This document shows positions 1 through 10,393 of a DNA stretch of 64,000 bases, piece after piece. Origin of the DNA: Gigaspora rosea (Eukaryota > Glomeromycota > Glomeromycetes > Diversisporales > Gigasporaceae); contig QKWP01000131.1 in assembly GCA_003550325.1 (NCBI GenBank), positions 119,160-183,159 of the forward strand. Direction: 5' to 3'. How positions within the stretch are numbered: position 1 is the stretch's first letter; each line of letters starts with the position of its first letter. A program made the position numbers and the translations under genes. The notes below the pieces were generated by a model that saw only the letters and a program-made list of their open reading frames with translations, did no database searches and was not told the DNA's origin.

Positions 1-1143
1 GCGTATGATGAAAATGAACATTGTGTATCACACATTGCTATTAATCCTGTAACTGGTAATAAATAGTTTTTCCTAAACGATCCAACCCATGTTTTTAAAA
101 AGTTGAGAAATAATGTTTCTAAAAGTCATACTAGTAATAATGGAAACAAAAATGTAAGAGAAATAATGTTTGACGGATAGGAAATTAGCTGGCGACATTT
201 TCAAGGAGTATATCACCATATAGCCAAACATGAGATAGCAAAAGCTACTAAATTGTCTAAATGACATATTTGGCTTACCCCTTAGAGCAAAATGAGAGTG
301 GACCTTGCAGAACATACACTGTTATTCAATGTCAAAAAAGCAATAGCAAATATTCCAGAGTTAAATCACATTTCCCAAGGTACTCAGGTTTGTAGCTTTT
401 TATTTTGATTTAAGCTAGGATAGTTTTTTTTTTATTGATTTATTTATTTATTTAAACCTTCTAACATAATCATTAGAGAACGTCGAATAACATTATTTAT
501 TAAAGGAAGGATAGTATTTAGTACTTTGAGTTAAAATTTTTTTTGGATAGTCTTTTTTCTTTCAATTTAGAAAAATTTGTATTCAAAACTTAGAACTTTT
601 GAGTTAAAAGTGGCCTAGTAGGTTTAAAACTCGATATTATTTATTTGTCATTATCTAAAATTAACACACTGTTGCATATCACTAGTTATTTATTCACTAC
701 ACACATATGTATCGAGATATTACACATAGTCAAATATGTATTTCTTCTCTTGAAGATCCACATTTGAACACCTTGAAGAAAATAAAACAATAGTTCATTC
801 AAGGTGATAAACAAAGAAAAATTCAAGTCAATGGTTTTCTGCACAATGCCAGTTTGATTTGATTTTATCAATAAATGGATTTCTTGGAATCATAGAATAT
901 GTACTTACTAATTGGCCAGGTGCTATAATTCAACCAAGAAGACTATTTCAGGATATGCTTGAAGGTTTATTCAGATCAATTAGAGAAATGGCTGGTGACT
1001 CTTCTACACACATGGTTCAATCCTACAGATATGCAATGAACAAATTAACAATTACAATACAAATGATATCAGAAATACAAAGCTTGAATTATGGTTTAGC
1101 TAATGGTTCAGACTGTGTACTTGCTGATTTAAAACGAAGATAA
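1..1143 (+). pseudogene. P-element-like (THAP9-like) transposase relic
   Basis: Frame 1 reads as a decayed transposase that enters from outside the window. The first part contains NPVTGNK, then LNDPTHVFKKLRNN, which resembles the segment of P-element transposases that precedes or lies in the GTP-binding insertion. In-frame stops occur near 64, 178, 262 and 283. Coding signal is lost after about 390, possibly at an intron (CTCAG/GTTTGT). It returns at 859-1143 with QDMLEGLFRSIREMAG, the hallmark C-terminal block of P-like transposases (Q-D-x-L-E-x-x-F, then a Gly-rich Ser/Asn stretch). The family cuts and pastes DNA in the nucleus with an RNase H-fold domain. The several stops mean it is inactive. 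Family call is by motif only; a KDZ or other THAP-domain element is a less likely alternative. Confidence 0.5.
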
Positions 1144-1189
1144 TTTTTGCTTATGCAAATTTATCAATAAGTTTTAAAATAACTTTTTT

Positions 1190-2500
1190 TTTTCTAGAGA
1201 TTATCAAACAACTATAAAACCTAATGAGCAGAATTTAGAAGCATATAATAACCATAAAATCCAAATTAAAATGCTCTCTACTTTTAGCTACCAAATATTT
1301 CAAGAACTTCTTAATGATGATCTGGTAATGGGATGAATGCAGCTGCTGCTATCTTCAAATAATGAAAGTATTAGAATAGAAAATAAAACTATTAATTGCT
1401 TGTAGCTTGAAAGAGTATAATTAATTGAATAATTGTTATATAAGGATGGCGTAGAGAATCTTTTGGTAACTTGGTCTAAAAATATTTGTCAAATGGCATT
1501 AGATTCAGTTCCACAAAAAAAAATATTTATTGGCTTACAACATGGTCAACAAATCTGGAAAGTCAATTAAATAATTACAAGTGTTGGCCCCAGATGATAT
1601 TAAAGTTGAAACACAATGATTGATAGCCAATATATTACTTGAAAAAATTATAAGAATCACATTTAGACAAGTACACAACAGACAGTATCACATACTGATT
1701 CATAGATTATACCTAGAAAAATTATTGATCTGGAACCTGCTGAGGCATCAAAATTTCAGTATATTATCAGATGGACTATCTACAAATTAACAAAAAGTGA
1801 TAAATTAACATTAGCACATGAAGAATTTGCAAAAATCAAATCATGTTTAAATGTTCTTAGCTCTAAGCAAGTAGAATACATATGTAATACTTGTTCAAAG
1901 ACGACAATAGTTATTCCAGGAGCTGATTTTATTCAATTCATGTATTATTTAGAGTCGCTCATTTTTTAGCTGTTTGAAAAACATATAGAGTATGGGCCAG
2001 ATATTCTAATTTACATTGATAATAATTTTGTAAGCAATTAACCTTTAAAGAAGCAGTTTAATGACCTTTTGCAAATAGCATACGAATTTTATCATAATGC
2101 TGAATATAAAAATAAAGAATTATTTCCAGAATTCATACATAACAGTATTCAATTATCACAAGAAGCTGAAGACTATTTATTGGTGCATTTGATTAAAATT
2201 TACATGCGAAGCAGGCAACGGTCCTGGTGACGATTTAAGGAATATATTCCAGAAAAAGGTTCATCTTGTTTATGAGAGAATGTCAAGGCAATGAGTGTAG
2301 ATTTAAAAAATAATGCAAAAAAAGATGATCAACCAAAAACGAAACTTGTTACATTTAAAAAAGGAATGCTACCAGAAAATCTTGAATTAGCACTTGGTCA
2401 GCTTAAGATTTGGGCTTGAGATAACGGTGCTAAAAGTGCATTCAAAAAGGCATTCACATTATCTGACCTAACGATTCTTGTTCAAGCGTTTCAAAATAAA
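1190..2500 (+). pseudogene. Decayed coding DNA downstream of the P-like relic
   Basis: Several stretches still read as protein, for example around 1720-1930 (EPAEASKFQYIIRW, then a C-x2-C pair at CNTCSK) and 2080-2500 (LFPEFIHNSIQLSQEAEDYL, then a Lys-rich tract). Stops include TGA in RSW*RFKEYIPEKG (about 2228) and WA*DNGAKSAF (about 2417). I do not recognise the product. It may be the 3' part of the same element or a second gene; an A-rich run at about 2510-2528 follows it. Confidence 0.3.
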
Positions 2501-2540
2501 CTATTAAAGATAAAAAAAAAAAAAAAAAGTCAGTTCTTAT

Positions 2541-3396
2541 CAATCTACTTTTTAATTATTTGAATAATGGCTTCGAGTTTAATGAAGAAACAAAAAAGAA
2601 AGGTTGACTTTTTACTTGAAATAATCAAGTGTTACTCATAATTCGCATATAAGCTTTACATATTATTAGAAGAAAAATATGTATATAGAATTTTTGCCAT
2701 AAGAATACCCACAGATACTATGTAAATCAATATATCAGAGGGTCATTTTTATAGCAAATACCTATATATATGCGTAGTTGGTTTTATATAATGATAATTT
2801 TGATTAATTTACATTTAGGAAGCTGGATCAGAAATAACTGAAGATGGCAATTAAAATGGACAGTGTAATATCAGGTATTTGGTATTTGAAATCCACTAAT
2901 ATAATCTTGGAGTTTGTTATGACAAAAGTATAGGTTAAAAGGCAATGATTTACTTGGACAATGTAATTTTGGAAAGACACAGCTAATTTTGATAAACAAA
3001 ATATTATTATGCTATTGAAATATGGTTTCAAAAAATAATAAATTCGAAAAAGAAAAATAAGAAAGTATAATAATTTCAGAGTTCGTTACTTGACTTTAAA
3101 ACTTGGTATGCTCACTATGTTATAGCAACTTTGCTTTTTATTTTAAATTATAAAAAATTTATTTTAAAAAAAAAATTAACCAGGAATTTTTCGATACAAA
3201 TAAAATTTTTTTTTGAATCTATGAAGCTGACCCATCTAATTATAAAAATCCTAAAAAATTATTGAATGTGCTTACATTTTTAACTTTATTTGCTATATTT
3301 ACATAAAAATTGATACAGTATATTTATATCGTACACATTGAGGCATCCCTCACCAATATACAAAGTATGGTTTGCTAAATATTTAAAATAAATATA
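2541..3396. other. AT-rich stretch without recognisable gene
   Basis: No open frame with recognisable protein content is seen. The stretch holds homopolymer runs and simple AT-rich sequence only. Confidence 0.4.
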
Positions 3397-3732
3397 TCGT
3401 ACAAGCGCGAAATAACGCTCACCTGTGCATTATTTTGAAATAAGAGTTAATTGTCTGAACTGTACCTTTAAATCACAATAAGATTTGAGCAAATGCTCCA
3501 AAACTAGATTTGGTATTAAGTAAACCTCAATGTGAATAGAGCTTGAAAGTAGGTTTACTTAGTATCAGACCTAGTTCCAAAGCAATTTTTGCTTCTTTAC
3601 TCTTATGTAGGGTATATTGAGATGCGCTTTAATTCGAGACGTCTATGGGTGCAAATTTGAGACCACATATTCTATTTTAGGAGTTTCTGATTTTTGAAAT
3701 AATGCCATGAGCGTTATTTCGTGCTTATACAG
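3397..3732. mobile_element. 336-bp MITE, Tc1/mariner type
   Basis: The ends are inverted copies of a sequence containing AAGCGCGAAATAACGCTCA on the left and AAGCACGAAATAACGCTCA on the complementary right end, continuing into a shared GCATTATTT block. TA dinucleotides flank both ends, the target duplication typical of Tc1/mariner elements. There is no open frame, so it would depend on a transposase elsewhere. Confidence 0.6.
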
Positions 3733-3795
3733 TATATAGAATTAAATAATATTAGAATTTAAGACTTAATGATTTCAATTATTTTTAGAAGACAA

Positions 3796-4444
3796 AATTT
3801 AGTCCCTGCGAATAAGAAAATGCACACAATCTCTATATAAACCTACCAAATGATGCCAATAGAATATGGCAATAACATGTCTCGAATCAGCAATCGGTTA
3901 ATATTGTTGAAGGCTCGTTGGTATAGTAGTGCGAATATTTTTATTATAAATCTACTTGATCATTATACAGAATTATACAAGGTTATGCATGACATTTTTA
4001 TTAGCATATATTTATCATAAGTTGATCCCCCTGTAATTTTATTAACCCCTAGGTATAACTTCATTTCTATTTTTGTATATTTTATTAAATGTTAGTCAAA
4101 ATCTGTGTAAACTTGATGANAATTTAGTTTCTGCGAATAAGAAAATGCACACAATCTCTATATAAACCTACCAAATGATACCAATAGAATATGGCAATAA
4201 CATGTCTCGAATCAGCAATCGGTTAATATTGTTGAAGGCTCGTTGGTATAGTAGTGCGAATATTTTTATTATAAATCTACTTGATCATTATACAGAATTA
4301 TACAAGGTTATGCATGACATTTTTATTAGCATATATTTATCATAAGTTGATCCCCCTGTAATTTTATTAACCCCTAGGTATAACTTCATTTCTATTTTTG
4401 TATATTTTATTAAATGTTAGTCAAAATCTGTGTAAACTTGATGA
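3796..4444. repeat. Near-identical 324-bp tandem copies joined by an N
   Basis: Bases 3796-4119 and 4121-4444 are almost the same sequence, separated by a single N at 4120. I see only a few differences, all transitions (TCCCTG versus TTTCTG near the start, GATGCC versus GATACC). The N and the exact abutment suggest a scaffold join where two overlapping allelic or nuclear variants were not merged; a true tandem duplication is the alternative. Confidence 0.8.
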
Positions 4445-5048
4445 TAGACATATAATCACTCCTTTTTGTAAAATCTTCATAACACGTTAACGTGTTAGCA
4501 TGTATATATATTAAGGTGTGCAAATTTTGAATACTCTCAATAGCACAATAACATGCAAGGCTTAGTTGTACTAGCACGTAGCATGTCAAACAACATGTTA
4601 ACATATCAATTAGCATGTTAACGTGTCCACTAATTAATTCGAATGTATATAAACGAATGAATTTAACTTCAATAAAGGGAGAAAATCTGGTCCAATACAA
4701 TAGAACCCAATACAATACAATAAAATACAAGTACAGAGAGACCTCTCTAAATGTACCCTCTATAAGTGCACTCTCGCTTTATATGCACCCTTTAGCATGG
4801 TCCCAAGCTTGAATTTAGATCCTAAATGCACCTTCTATATTCTGCACATGCAAGACTCATACAAGTAATTTATTTATTCTAAACGTTCTTATAGTCACAA
4901 GTGGAAAAAAAACTATAATTGTATCATTATTACTTACTTTGTTGTGACTCCTGCATTATTAATTCTTATAAAAATAATCAAATAATAATTAATTATAATA
5001 AATTTTTGTTACTTATAAACTATTGTATAATAAATATAATAATAGAAC
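4445..5048. other. Non-coding; short palindromes and a degenerate MITE-like segment
   Basis: The palindrome CACGTTAACGTG lies near 4483 and variants of AACATGTTAACAT recur to about 4625. From about 4733 to 4850 the sequence (ACCTCTCTAAATGTACCC, then several AAATGCACC-like blocks) resembles the intact MITE at 27904-28077 but lacks clear ends. No gene is supported. Confidence 0.35.
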
Positions 5049-5052
5049 TTAC

Positions 5053-5458
5053 AGAATGTATAATGGTAAATTTTTTGCCAAGAAATTTTCAGCACATTCT
5101 TTAACAAATTTCAAGCTTTTTAAATTTAAATGTAGAAATTCAACATTTTGATTTCTGGTTTTGGATTTGATTTTTTCAATGGCAGCTTGTCCTTTTTCGA
5201 TATTACAACCTAGCAGGAACACACGTGTATTTTTTCTAGCCAATTCTCTACAAGTAATATAACCTATCCCAGCATTTCCTCCCATAATGACTGCAATCTA
5301 GAGATAATAAATAGATAAAAAAAAAATTCAATATGCTGATATTTTATATTTCAATTGATTGGACGAAAATAATGATCTAATTACTTTTCCAGTCAAATCA
5401 GGAATTTTATCAAAAGTAAATATTTTTTTTTAGAGTGAATTTCAATAGCTGTATCCAT
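5053..5458 (-). pseudogene. Short-chain dehydrogenase/reductase, N-terminal fragment
   Basis: Two exons of an SDR gene (NAD(P)-dependent oxidoreductase, Rossmann fold, retinol-dehydrogenase-like). Exon 1 starts at an ATG at 5458 and runs to 5385 (MDTAIEIHS at its start, then FDKIPDLTGK after a frame change in an A9 run). The intron is 5384-5298 (GTAATT to CTAG). Exon 2 from 5297 reads IAVIMGGNAGIGYITC, the cofactor motif G-x3-G-x-G; a Met occupies the usual Thr position, which fits ACG to ATG. It continues to NFLAKNLPLYI, and a GTAAGT donor lies at 5052. No downstream exon with the catalytic YxxxK was found. It is probably a host gene truncated by element insertions. The A-run frameshift could be real or a base-call error. 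Confidence 0.65.
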
Positions 5459-5568
5459 TTTTCTTGCTTGAAAGTCCATTGAACGTAAAGTAGCGTAAAG
5501 AAGGCATATTTATAGAGTTTCTCTAATCATGACTTGCATTAAAATTTAAGATTAGATATAGATCTACT

Positions 5569-5690
5569 CTAGGTTGGCATGTCACAATATCCAATTAATT
5601 TCAATTTTTTTTGGACATATGTCCAATTGAAATTGGATATATGTCCAAAAAAAATTGAAATCAATTGGACATTGTGACCTGCCATCCCTG
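5569..5690. mobile_element. 122-bp snapback hAT-type MITE
   Basis: The whole element folds on itself with arms of about 55 bases. Its right end, read on the complement, begins CAGGGATGGCAGGTCAC, a CAGGG start typical of hAT elements; the left end is the variant CTAGGTTGGCATGTCAC. Flanks GATCTACT (5561-5568) and GATCTACC (5691-5698) match at 7 of 8 bases, as expected for an aged hAT 8-bp target duplication. It is non-coding. Confidence 0.7.
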
Positions 5691-5698
5691 GATCTACC

Positions 5699-7019
5699 GT
5701 TACGAATTGATAATTTAGCCAATAACGATGAGTTAATTGCCTATTATAGTAATAATATTATTGGTATGGTATCATATTGATATATATTTGTAAATGGGAA
5801 CAGGATTTAAGTAGATTGGAATTTCCTAGTTAAATTAGGGTTAGAACATATGATAAAATTAACCCCTAAATGGTATAAATTCTGAATTTATTTAAATTCT
5901 GTTCTACTTACAACATATGTAGAAATGCAATGAAATAATAATAGATGTAACCAATAAAGAAGATAAAACAAATGATAAAAAAATTAATCTCATAATCTCA
6001 TATTAAGTACATTTCACAAAAATACCTTCTAAACACATTTGAGTTATATAATTTTTTTTGTTTAAGTAGTATTGAACATTACCCATTTCACTAAGGTTGA
6101 TAAATTTGTATACAGATTGGGACTTTAGATTTAATATGATAATATAAAAGAAAAAGAATTATATATATATCATGGGAACGTAAGTGTAAACTACGAAATA
6201 ATAATAAATAAATTTAGAAATTGGCAGTAAAAGAAGTTTAAATGAAGATAGAAATAAATAAAAAAATCAAACAGAAGAAATTTCGCAAACTATAATAAAG
6301 TTCTTTTATTAATATCAATAAAAATTTTGTCAGAAATAAGTTGACATGTTACTTAAAGCTATTCCACAAATCTAAAGATGAAAAATCAGCTGATTTCTCT
6401 TTTTAAAATATTCTATGAAAATCAAAATCTATGTGTAATTACGTAAGCACATATTTCAGTATTATACAATGCTTAAAAATTTAATTCATTTAATAGAAGA
6501 AAAATACTTTAGCTGTATAAAGAGCCTAAACCTAGTCAGATTAATATGAAACTTGCTATACAAACTCGTATAAGTATTTATTTAGAAAATTTTAATCGAT
6601 CTAATTAGAATATCTAAATTATTAATTATAAAGTACTTATGCTATATCATTTGCCAATAATTAAATAATAGTCATTTATAATTTGAAAGCACAGAAAATT
6701 TGCTTTTATTAAATAAAAATACTGCAGAATCAACTTATATAGATATTGTAGAGATAAAGTATAATAACTTCTATATAAAATTGACATGTTTCAAATTGTA
6801 TCATAAGTAGAACAATAACAAGTATTTTTTCAAAAATTATTGGAATGATATGCAACATTTATAACTTTAACGCACCTTAAACAAACTCTCTTAAAATCAT
6901 GAAACGTGAATTTGCCAAATTTGCCTTTGTTGTTTAATTTCTAATATTAATATTAGCTAAATAAGGTAGCTGCATGATGCTGTTATGCAAAACCAGGAAT
7001 GGGAAAATTATTTAAGGCT
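5699..7019. other. AT-rich stretch without recognisable gene
   Basis: I found no protein-like frame, RNA gene or clear repeat in this interval. Confidence 0.4.
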
Positions 7020-7092
7020 GGGTATAGTCTGGGGTTATTAAATATAAGGGAAGTATGGGTATTATGGCGCAGTACCAATTATGGCGCACACG

Positions 7093-7213
7093 TGATATCT
7101 TGTGATCCAGTAATCAGAATCAGATGATTTTACTACCATTCGATTCGTCCTGATGAGACGAATCGAATGGTAGTAAAATCATCCGATTTTGATTACTGGA
7201 TCACAAGATATTG
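7093..7213. repeat. Foldback hairpin, copy 1
   Basis: Arms of about 55 bases pair around a short centre (ATTCGATTCGTC, CTGAT, GAGACGAATCGAAT). The outer part reads TGATATCTTGTGATCC and its complement. It is preceded by GGGTATTATGGCG near 7056, which also precedes copy 2. Confidence 0.65.
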
Positions 7214-7466
7214 ACACTTAAATAAAATAAATAAAATTTTTAATTTTAAGTTAATAAAACCTAATCGTAGTATGTTAATAGTAGCTTTTTTTATTAAGTA
7301 AATCGTCCTTCATTATTAAAACAATTTTGTTCGTCATAACAAATTTTACTTACCTCTAAATTTTCATAAAAATCGGATAATTTTTTATTAATAGTTATTT
7401 GTAAAAAACTTACTTGCACCATAATAGATTCTTTTGGTAAGGTAGGTATGGGTATTATGGCAGTTA

Positions 7467-7578
7467 CGATATCTCGTGAACCATCGATCGAAATTGGCAC
7501 CAATCGATCCATCTCGGCGAGATGAATCGATTGGTATCAAAATTGTGCAATACCGATCGATAGGTCACAAGATATCAC
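7467..7578. repeat. Foldback hairpin, copy 2
   Basis: A diverged relative of the 7093-7213 hairpin: CGATATCTCGTGAACC at the left and GGTCACAAGATATCAC at the right, with CCATCTCGGCGAGATG at the centre. GGGTATTATGGC again precedes it. The pair looks like two insertions of one small foldback family. Confidence 0.6.
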
Positions 7579-7966
7579 ACCAGAGTTAAAAATCACTAAT
7601 AGTATTTCCCAAAGAGAATCCAGTACATTCGTAAAATGTTTTTTTTTTTAAACAATTCTATGCAATGCTTGCAATTTTATACATTAAGGAACCGGGTCAA
7701 ATGTTACGCATTATAAATGCACCGCGTAATTCGAATTAGGGTCGTTAGAGTTTGTATATTTGCGGTGTTTAGTACGATCATGGCACAATCGTGGCACAAT
7801 CAGGTGTAACAAATAAATTTCATCAGTTTATAAATTGGTGTAGCGAATGCTTTGCACTGCAGTTTACTTTGTCACGCGACATAAAAGCTTTAACATAGAC
7901 TCTTTATAATTATATTCGCAATTTATTAAAATTAAAATTTACAATAAAAAATAAAAGTTTCAAATT
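7579..7966. other. Upstream region of the pogo-like relic
   Basis: Non-coding; moderately CpG-containing between 7690 and 7810, with the short direct repeat TGGCACAATC at about 7780-7802. It may hold the promoter of the gene that follows, but no defined element is visible. Confidence 0.25.
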
Positions 7967-8419
7967 ATGGTGCCTAAAAAAGATAAAGCCACCCGAAATG
8001 AAGCTATAGAAAAAGCCCTTAAGTTTATAAAAGACTCCTCAAATGATCCTAAGGCCCCAAGTAAAAGGAGTGTTGCATGAGACTTTGATATTCCGGAATC
8101 AACTTTTAGGCGTGCTATTCTGAATGATAGCCCTCTTAACCGTCCAGGCCCTGATAAAGTTTTAACTGACTACGAAGAAGAGCAATTGGTCAGTTATTGC
8201 TTAAACATACAGAGACTTGGTTTCGGATTATCAAGGTCTGGTGTAAATTATTGTGTAATGGAAATTGTTCGTAAAGACGGGCGCACACATCCTATTAATG
8301 AGAGTGGGCCAGGTCAGGCATAGTGGAAGCGGTTCCTAAGGGATCATCCTGAACTTTCATTTTACGTTCCACAAGCCCTAAATGAAGCTCATGCCCAAAG
8401 GCAAACCCCATTATCATAA
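7967..8419 (+). pseudogene. Pogo/Tigger-like transposase, N-terminal fragment
   Basis: The frame from ATG 7967 reads MVPKKDKATRNEAIEKAL, then a helix-turn-helix block ending DFDIPESTFRRAI, then RPGPDKVLTDYEEEQLVSYC and WKRFLRDHPELS. This order (psq-type HTH, RPG spacer, CENP-B-type second HTH) is that of the DNA-binding half of pogo-family transposases. Stops are TGA at 8078-8080 and TAG at 8321-8323 (the latter just before a Trp, where a second Trp would be usual), and the frame closes at 8417-8419. The DDE catalytic domain is missing, so this is a truncated copy. Confidence 0.6.
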
Positions 8420-8421
8420 AT

Positions 8422-8453
8422 AGTGAAAATAACGTAATTACGTTATTTTCACT
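8422..8453. repeat. Perfect 32-base palindrome
   Basis: The arms AGTGAAAATAACGTAA and their exact complement meet without a spacer, directly after the pogo-like relic. It could be an element end, a foldback remnant or a binding site. Confidence 0.7.
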
Positions 8454-8484
8454 TAATCTAGGTTATGTCTGACGACGGGATTAT

Positions 8485-8800
8485 ATGTCTGTTGTTATTT
8501 GAGTAACGACTTATTCGCGCTTGCGTCGTCAGAGATATATTAGTATTCGCTCCATCATGAGAGTGACGAACGATTCATGCTTGCATCGTCATTCGAATGA
8601 CGACTAATTCGCGCTTGCGTCGTCAGAGATATATTAGTATTCGCTCTCTCATTCGAGTGACGACTGATTCGCGCTTGCGTCGTCAGAGATATTAGTGATC
8701 AATGACAAATGACGACGGCGACATATATGCATCATCATTCGAGTGGCAATTGGTTTACGAGTTCGTCGTCATTCGAGTGACAAATGGTTTAGAATTTGTC
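8485..8800. repeat. CpG-rich tandem repeat, about 60-bp unit
   Basis: The unit contains ATTCGCGCTTGCGTCGTC followed by AGAGATATATTAGT and an ATTCGAGTGACGAC block. Three clear units are followed by diverged ones up to about 8800. GACGAC and GTCGTC lie in inverted orientation within each unit. The high CpG content is unusual for this AT-rich window. Confidence 0.6.
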
Positions 8801-8962
8801 ATCATGTGTCATAACGACAAAAATGCGACACTGTCATCAACTAATTGCTATCAGTGTGCTATATATACGCTATCTGGTTATGCTATCTGTCACCGAAAAA
8901 TCTTTGGTGACAACTTCGATGACAACTTTGGTAACAGATTTATTATTAAATTTCGGGTTTAA

Positions 8963-9260
8963 ATTCTTTTTTATCTTGTTCTTCTATACTGTCACCAAAG
9001 TCACTAAAAAAAAGTAAAATTCTAGAAAAAAATAAAACTTTACCCTATGGTATATATTACTGATATATACAAGATACATATATACTCTATATATATATAT
9101 TATATATACATGCTACATATATACTCTATATATATATATATTATATATACATGCTACATACCTGTAATAAAAAAAGAAAAAAAGCTAGAGAAGTTTGATT
9201 TTTTTTGTGACTTTGGTGACTTTGGTGACAGACATCTAGAAAGCATTCTGGAAGTTTAAA
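8963..9260. repeat. TA-rich microsatellite stretch
   Basis: Alternating TA with interspersed CATGCTACATA at about 9055-9155, then TGACTTTGGTGACTTTGG near 9208. Short open frames here are repeat translations and are not called as genes. Confidence 0.4.
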
Positions 9261-9355
9261 AATTTAGAATTTGATAGAGTTTTTGTCTCTAAAAATTTTT
9301 TATTTGTCACTAAAAAATTTGTCGGTGACACTTAGACATACTAACTATTTCGTAT

Positions 9356-9586
9356 CTACTTCCAGCAAATATCACTATGTATTTTTCCTACCATCTCGAT
9401 ACTATCTTGTGCCAATTTCTCCAGCTTTTTGCGATAGTATTGCTCTATTTTTCGGTGTTTTTTAGCATGAATATCGCAAGTACCATATTTAGAAAAAGTT
9501 AACTTACCACAATCTTTGCAAGAAACGCATATAGGAGAATCCCAGTGAACTTGACAACCTTCAGGTTGATAGCAACCCTGGTACAA
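9356..9586 (-). pseudogene. Small Cys/His (zinc-binding-like) protein fragment
   Basis: The minus-strand frame from 9586 reads CYQPEGCQVHW, then CKDCGKLTFSKYGTCDIH, then a basic, probably helical tail (KKHRKIEQYYRKKLEKL). The pattern C-x5-C-x2-HW, then C-x2-CGKLT-x-S-x3-C-x2-H is shared with the protein at 34043-34273 inside the Polinton. Upstream of the ATG the frame continues as YP*NWRSLYQG with one TAG, so the true start was further up. I do not know the function; a small zinc-binding protein is inferred from the paired Cys and His. It lies about 0.8 kb upstream of the primase gene, in opposite orientation. Confidence 0.4.
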
Positions 9587-10393
9587 ACTTCTCCAGTTCT
9601 AAGGATATAGGGACAATGATAAAATGCCATATCTATTGTTACAAGTGGTATAGCCTTCTTAATATACCACTATCAACATAGCACACGGCGACAGGGATCT
9701 TGTAGGGTCAGAGAAGATATGAAGCGGTGTGGAAGTGGAATGTTTCCTCACTATGGCAGTTCGATGTATTTTACTTAAAGAACAGGAGTGTATTTAGTTG
9801 GGCAAAGATATATTTTATTTAAGTACATTACAAGACTTTGCTACAAGACTATCTAAAGGTTTCTGTGCCTAAAGAATTCCTATAACTAAAAAATTGCAGG
9901 GAACAAATCCTAAAGTTAAAGAAGGGTAAAAGCTAGGGTTTATATATATTTTTAGAAATACATTCGTGTAAAAGTATAAAAGTATAAAAGTATATAGATA
10001 TAAAAGTATAAAGATATAAAGGTATAAAAGTATAAAAGTATAAAAGTATAAAAGTATAAAAGTATAAAGGTATAAAGATATAAAAGTATAAAGGTATAAA
10101 AGTATAAAGGTATAAAGGTATAAAAGTATATGTTTTACAAGTGTTAATCTATTATTATCTACTTAACTATTAATCTGTTTCTAATAAACTATAGCTCATT
10201 TTAATCATAGAAACTTATAGAATCTAATGGTAATAAAACTAGAACTTCATTCTATAACACTATAATATAACTGCTTTGTAATATCTAATAATATATATCG
10301 GTTACTATATTCTGGAATTAATTTTTATTTTGAACTTTTTTCTCTCGAATAATATATCATCAAAATAATATAAGTAGCCAAAGTGAATATACC
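9587..10393. repeat. Spacer with 8-bp tandem repeat (AGTATAAA-like)
   Basis: From about 9965 to 10132 the sequence is a run of GTATAAAA-type 8-mers with 7- and 9-base variants (GTATAAAG, GATATAAAG). Such a run upstream of the primase gene is rich in TATA-like sites. The rest of the interval shows no gene. Confidence 0.55.

Noticed and set aside
5561..5698. CRISPR-like or tRNA-like hairpin
   Set aside because: A single palindrome with hAT-type ends and 8-base flanking repeats explains it; there is no repeat-spacer pattern and no cloverleaf.
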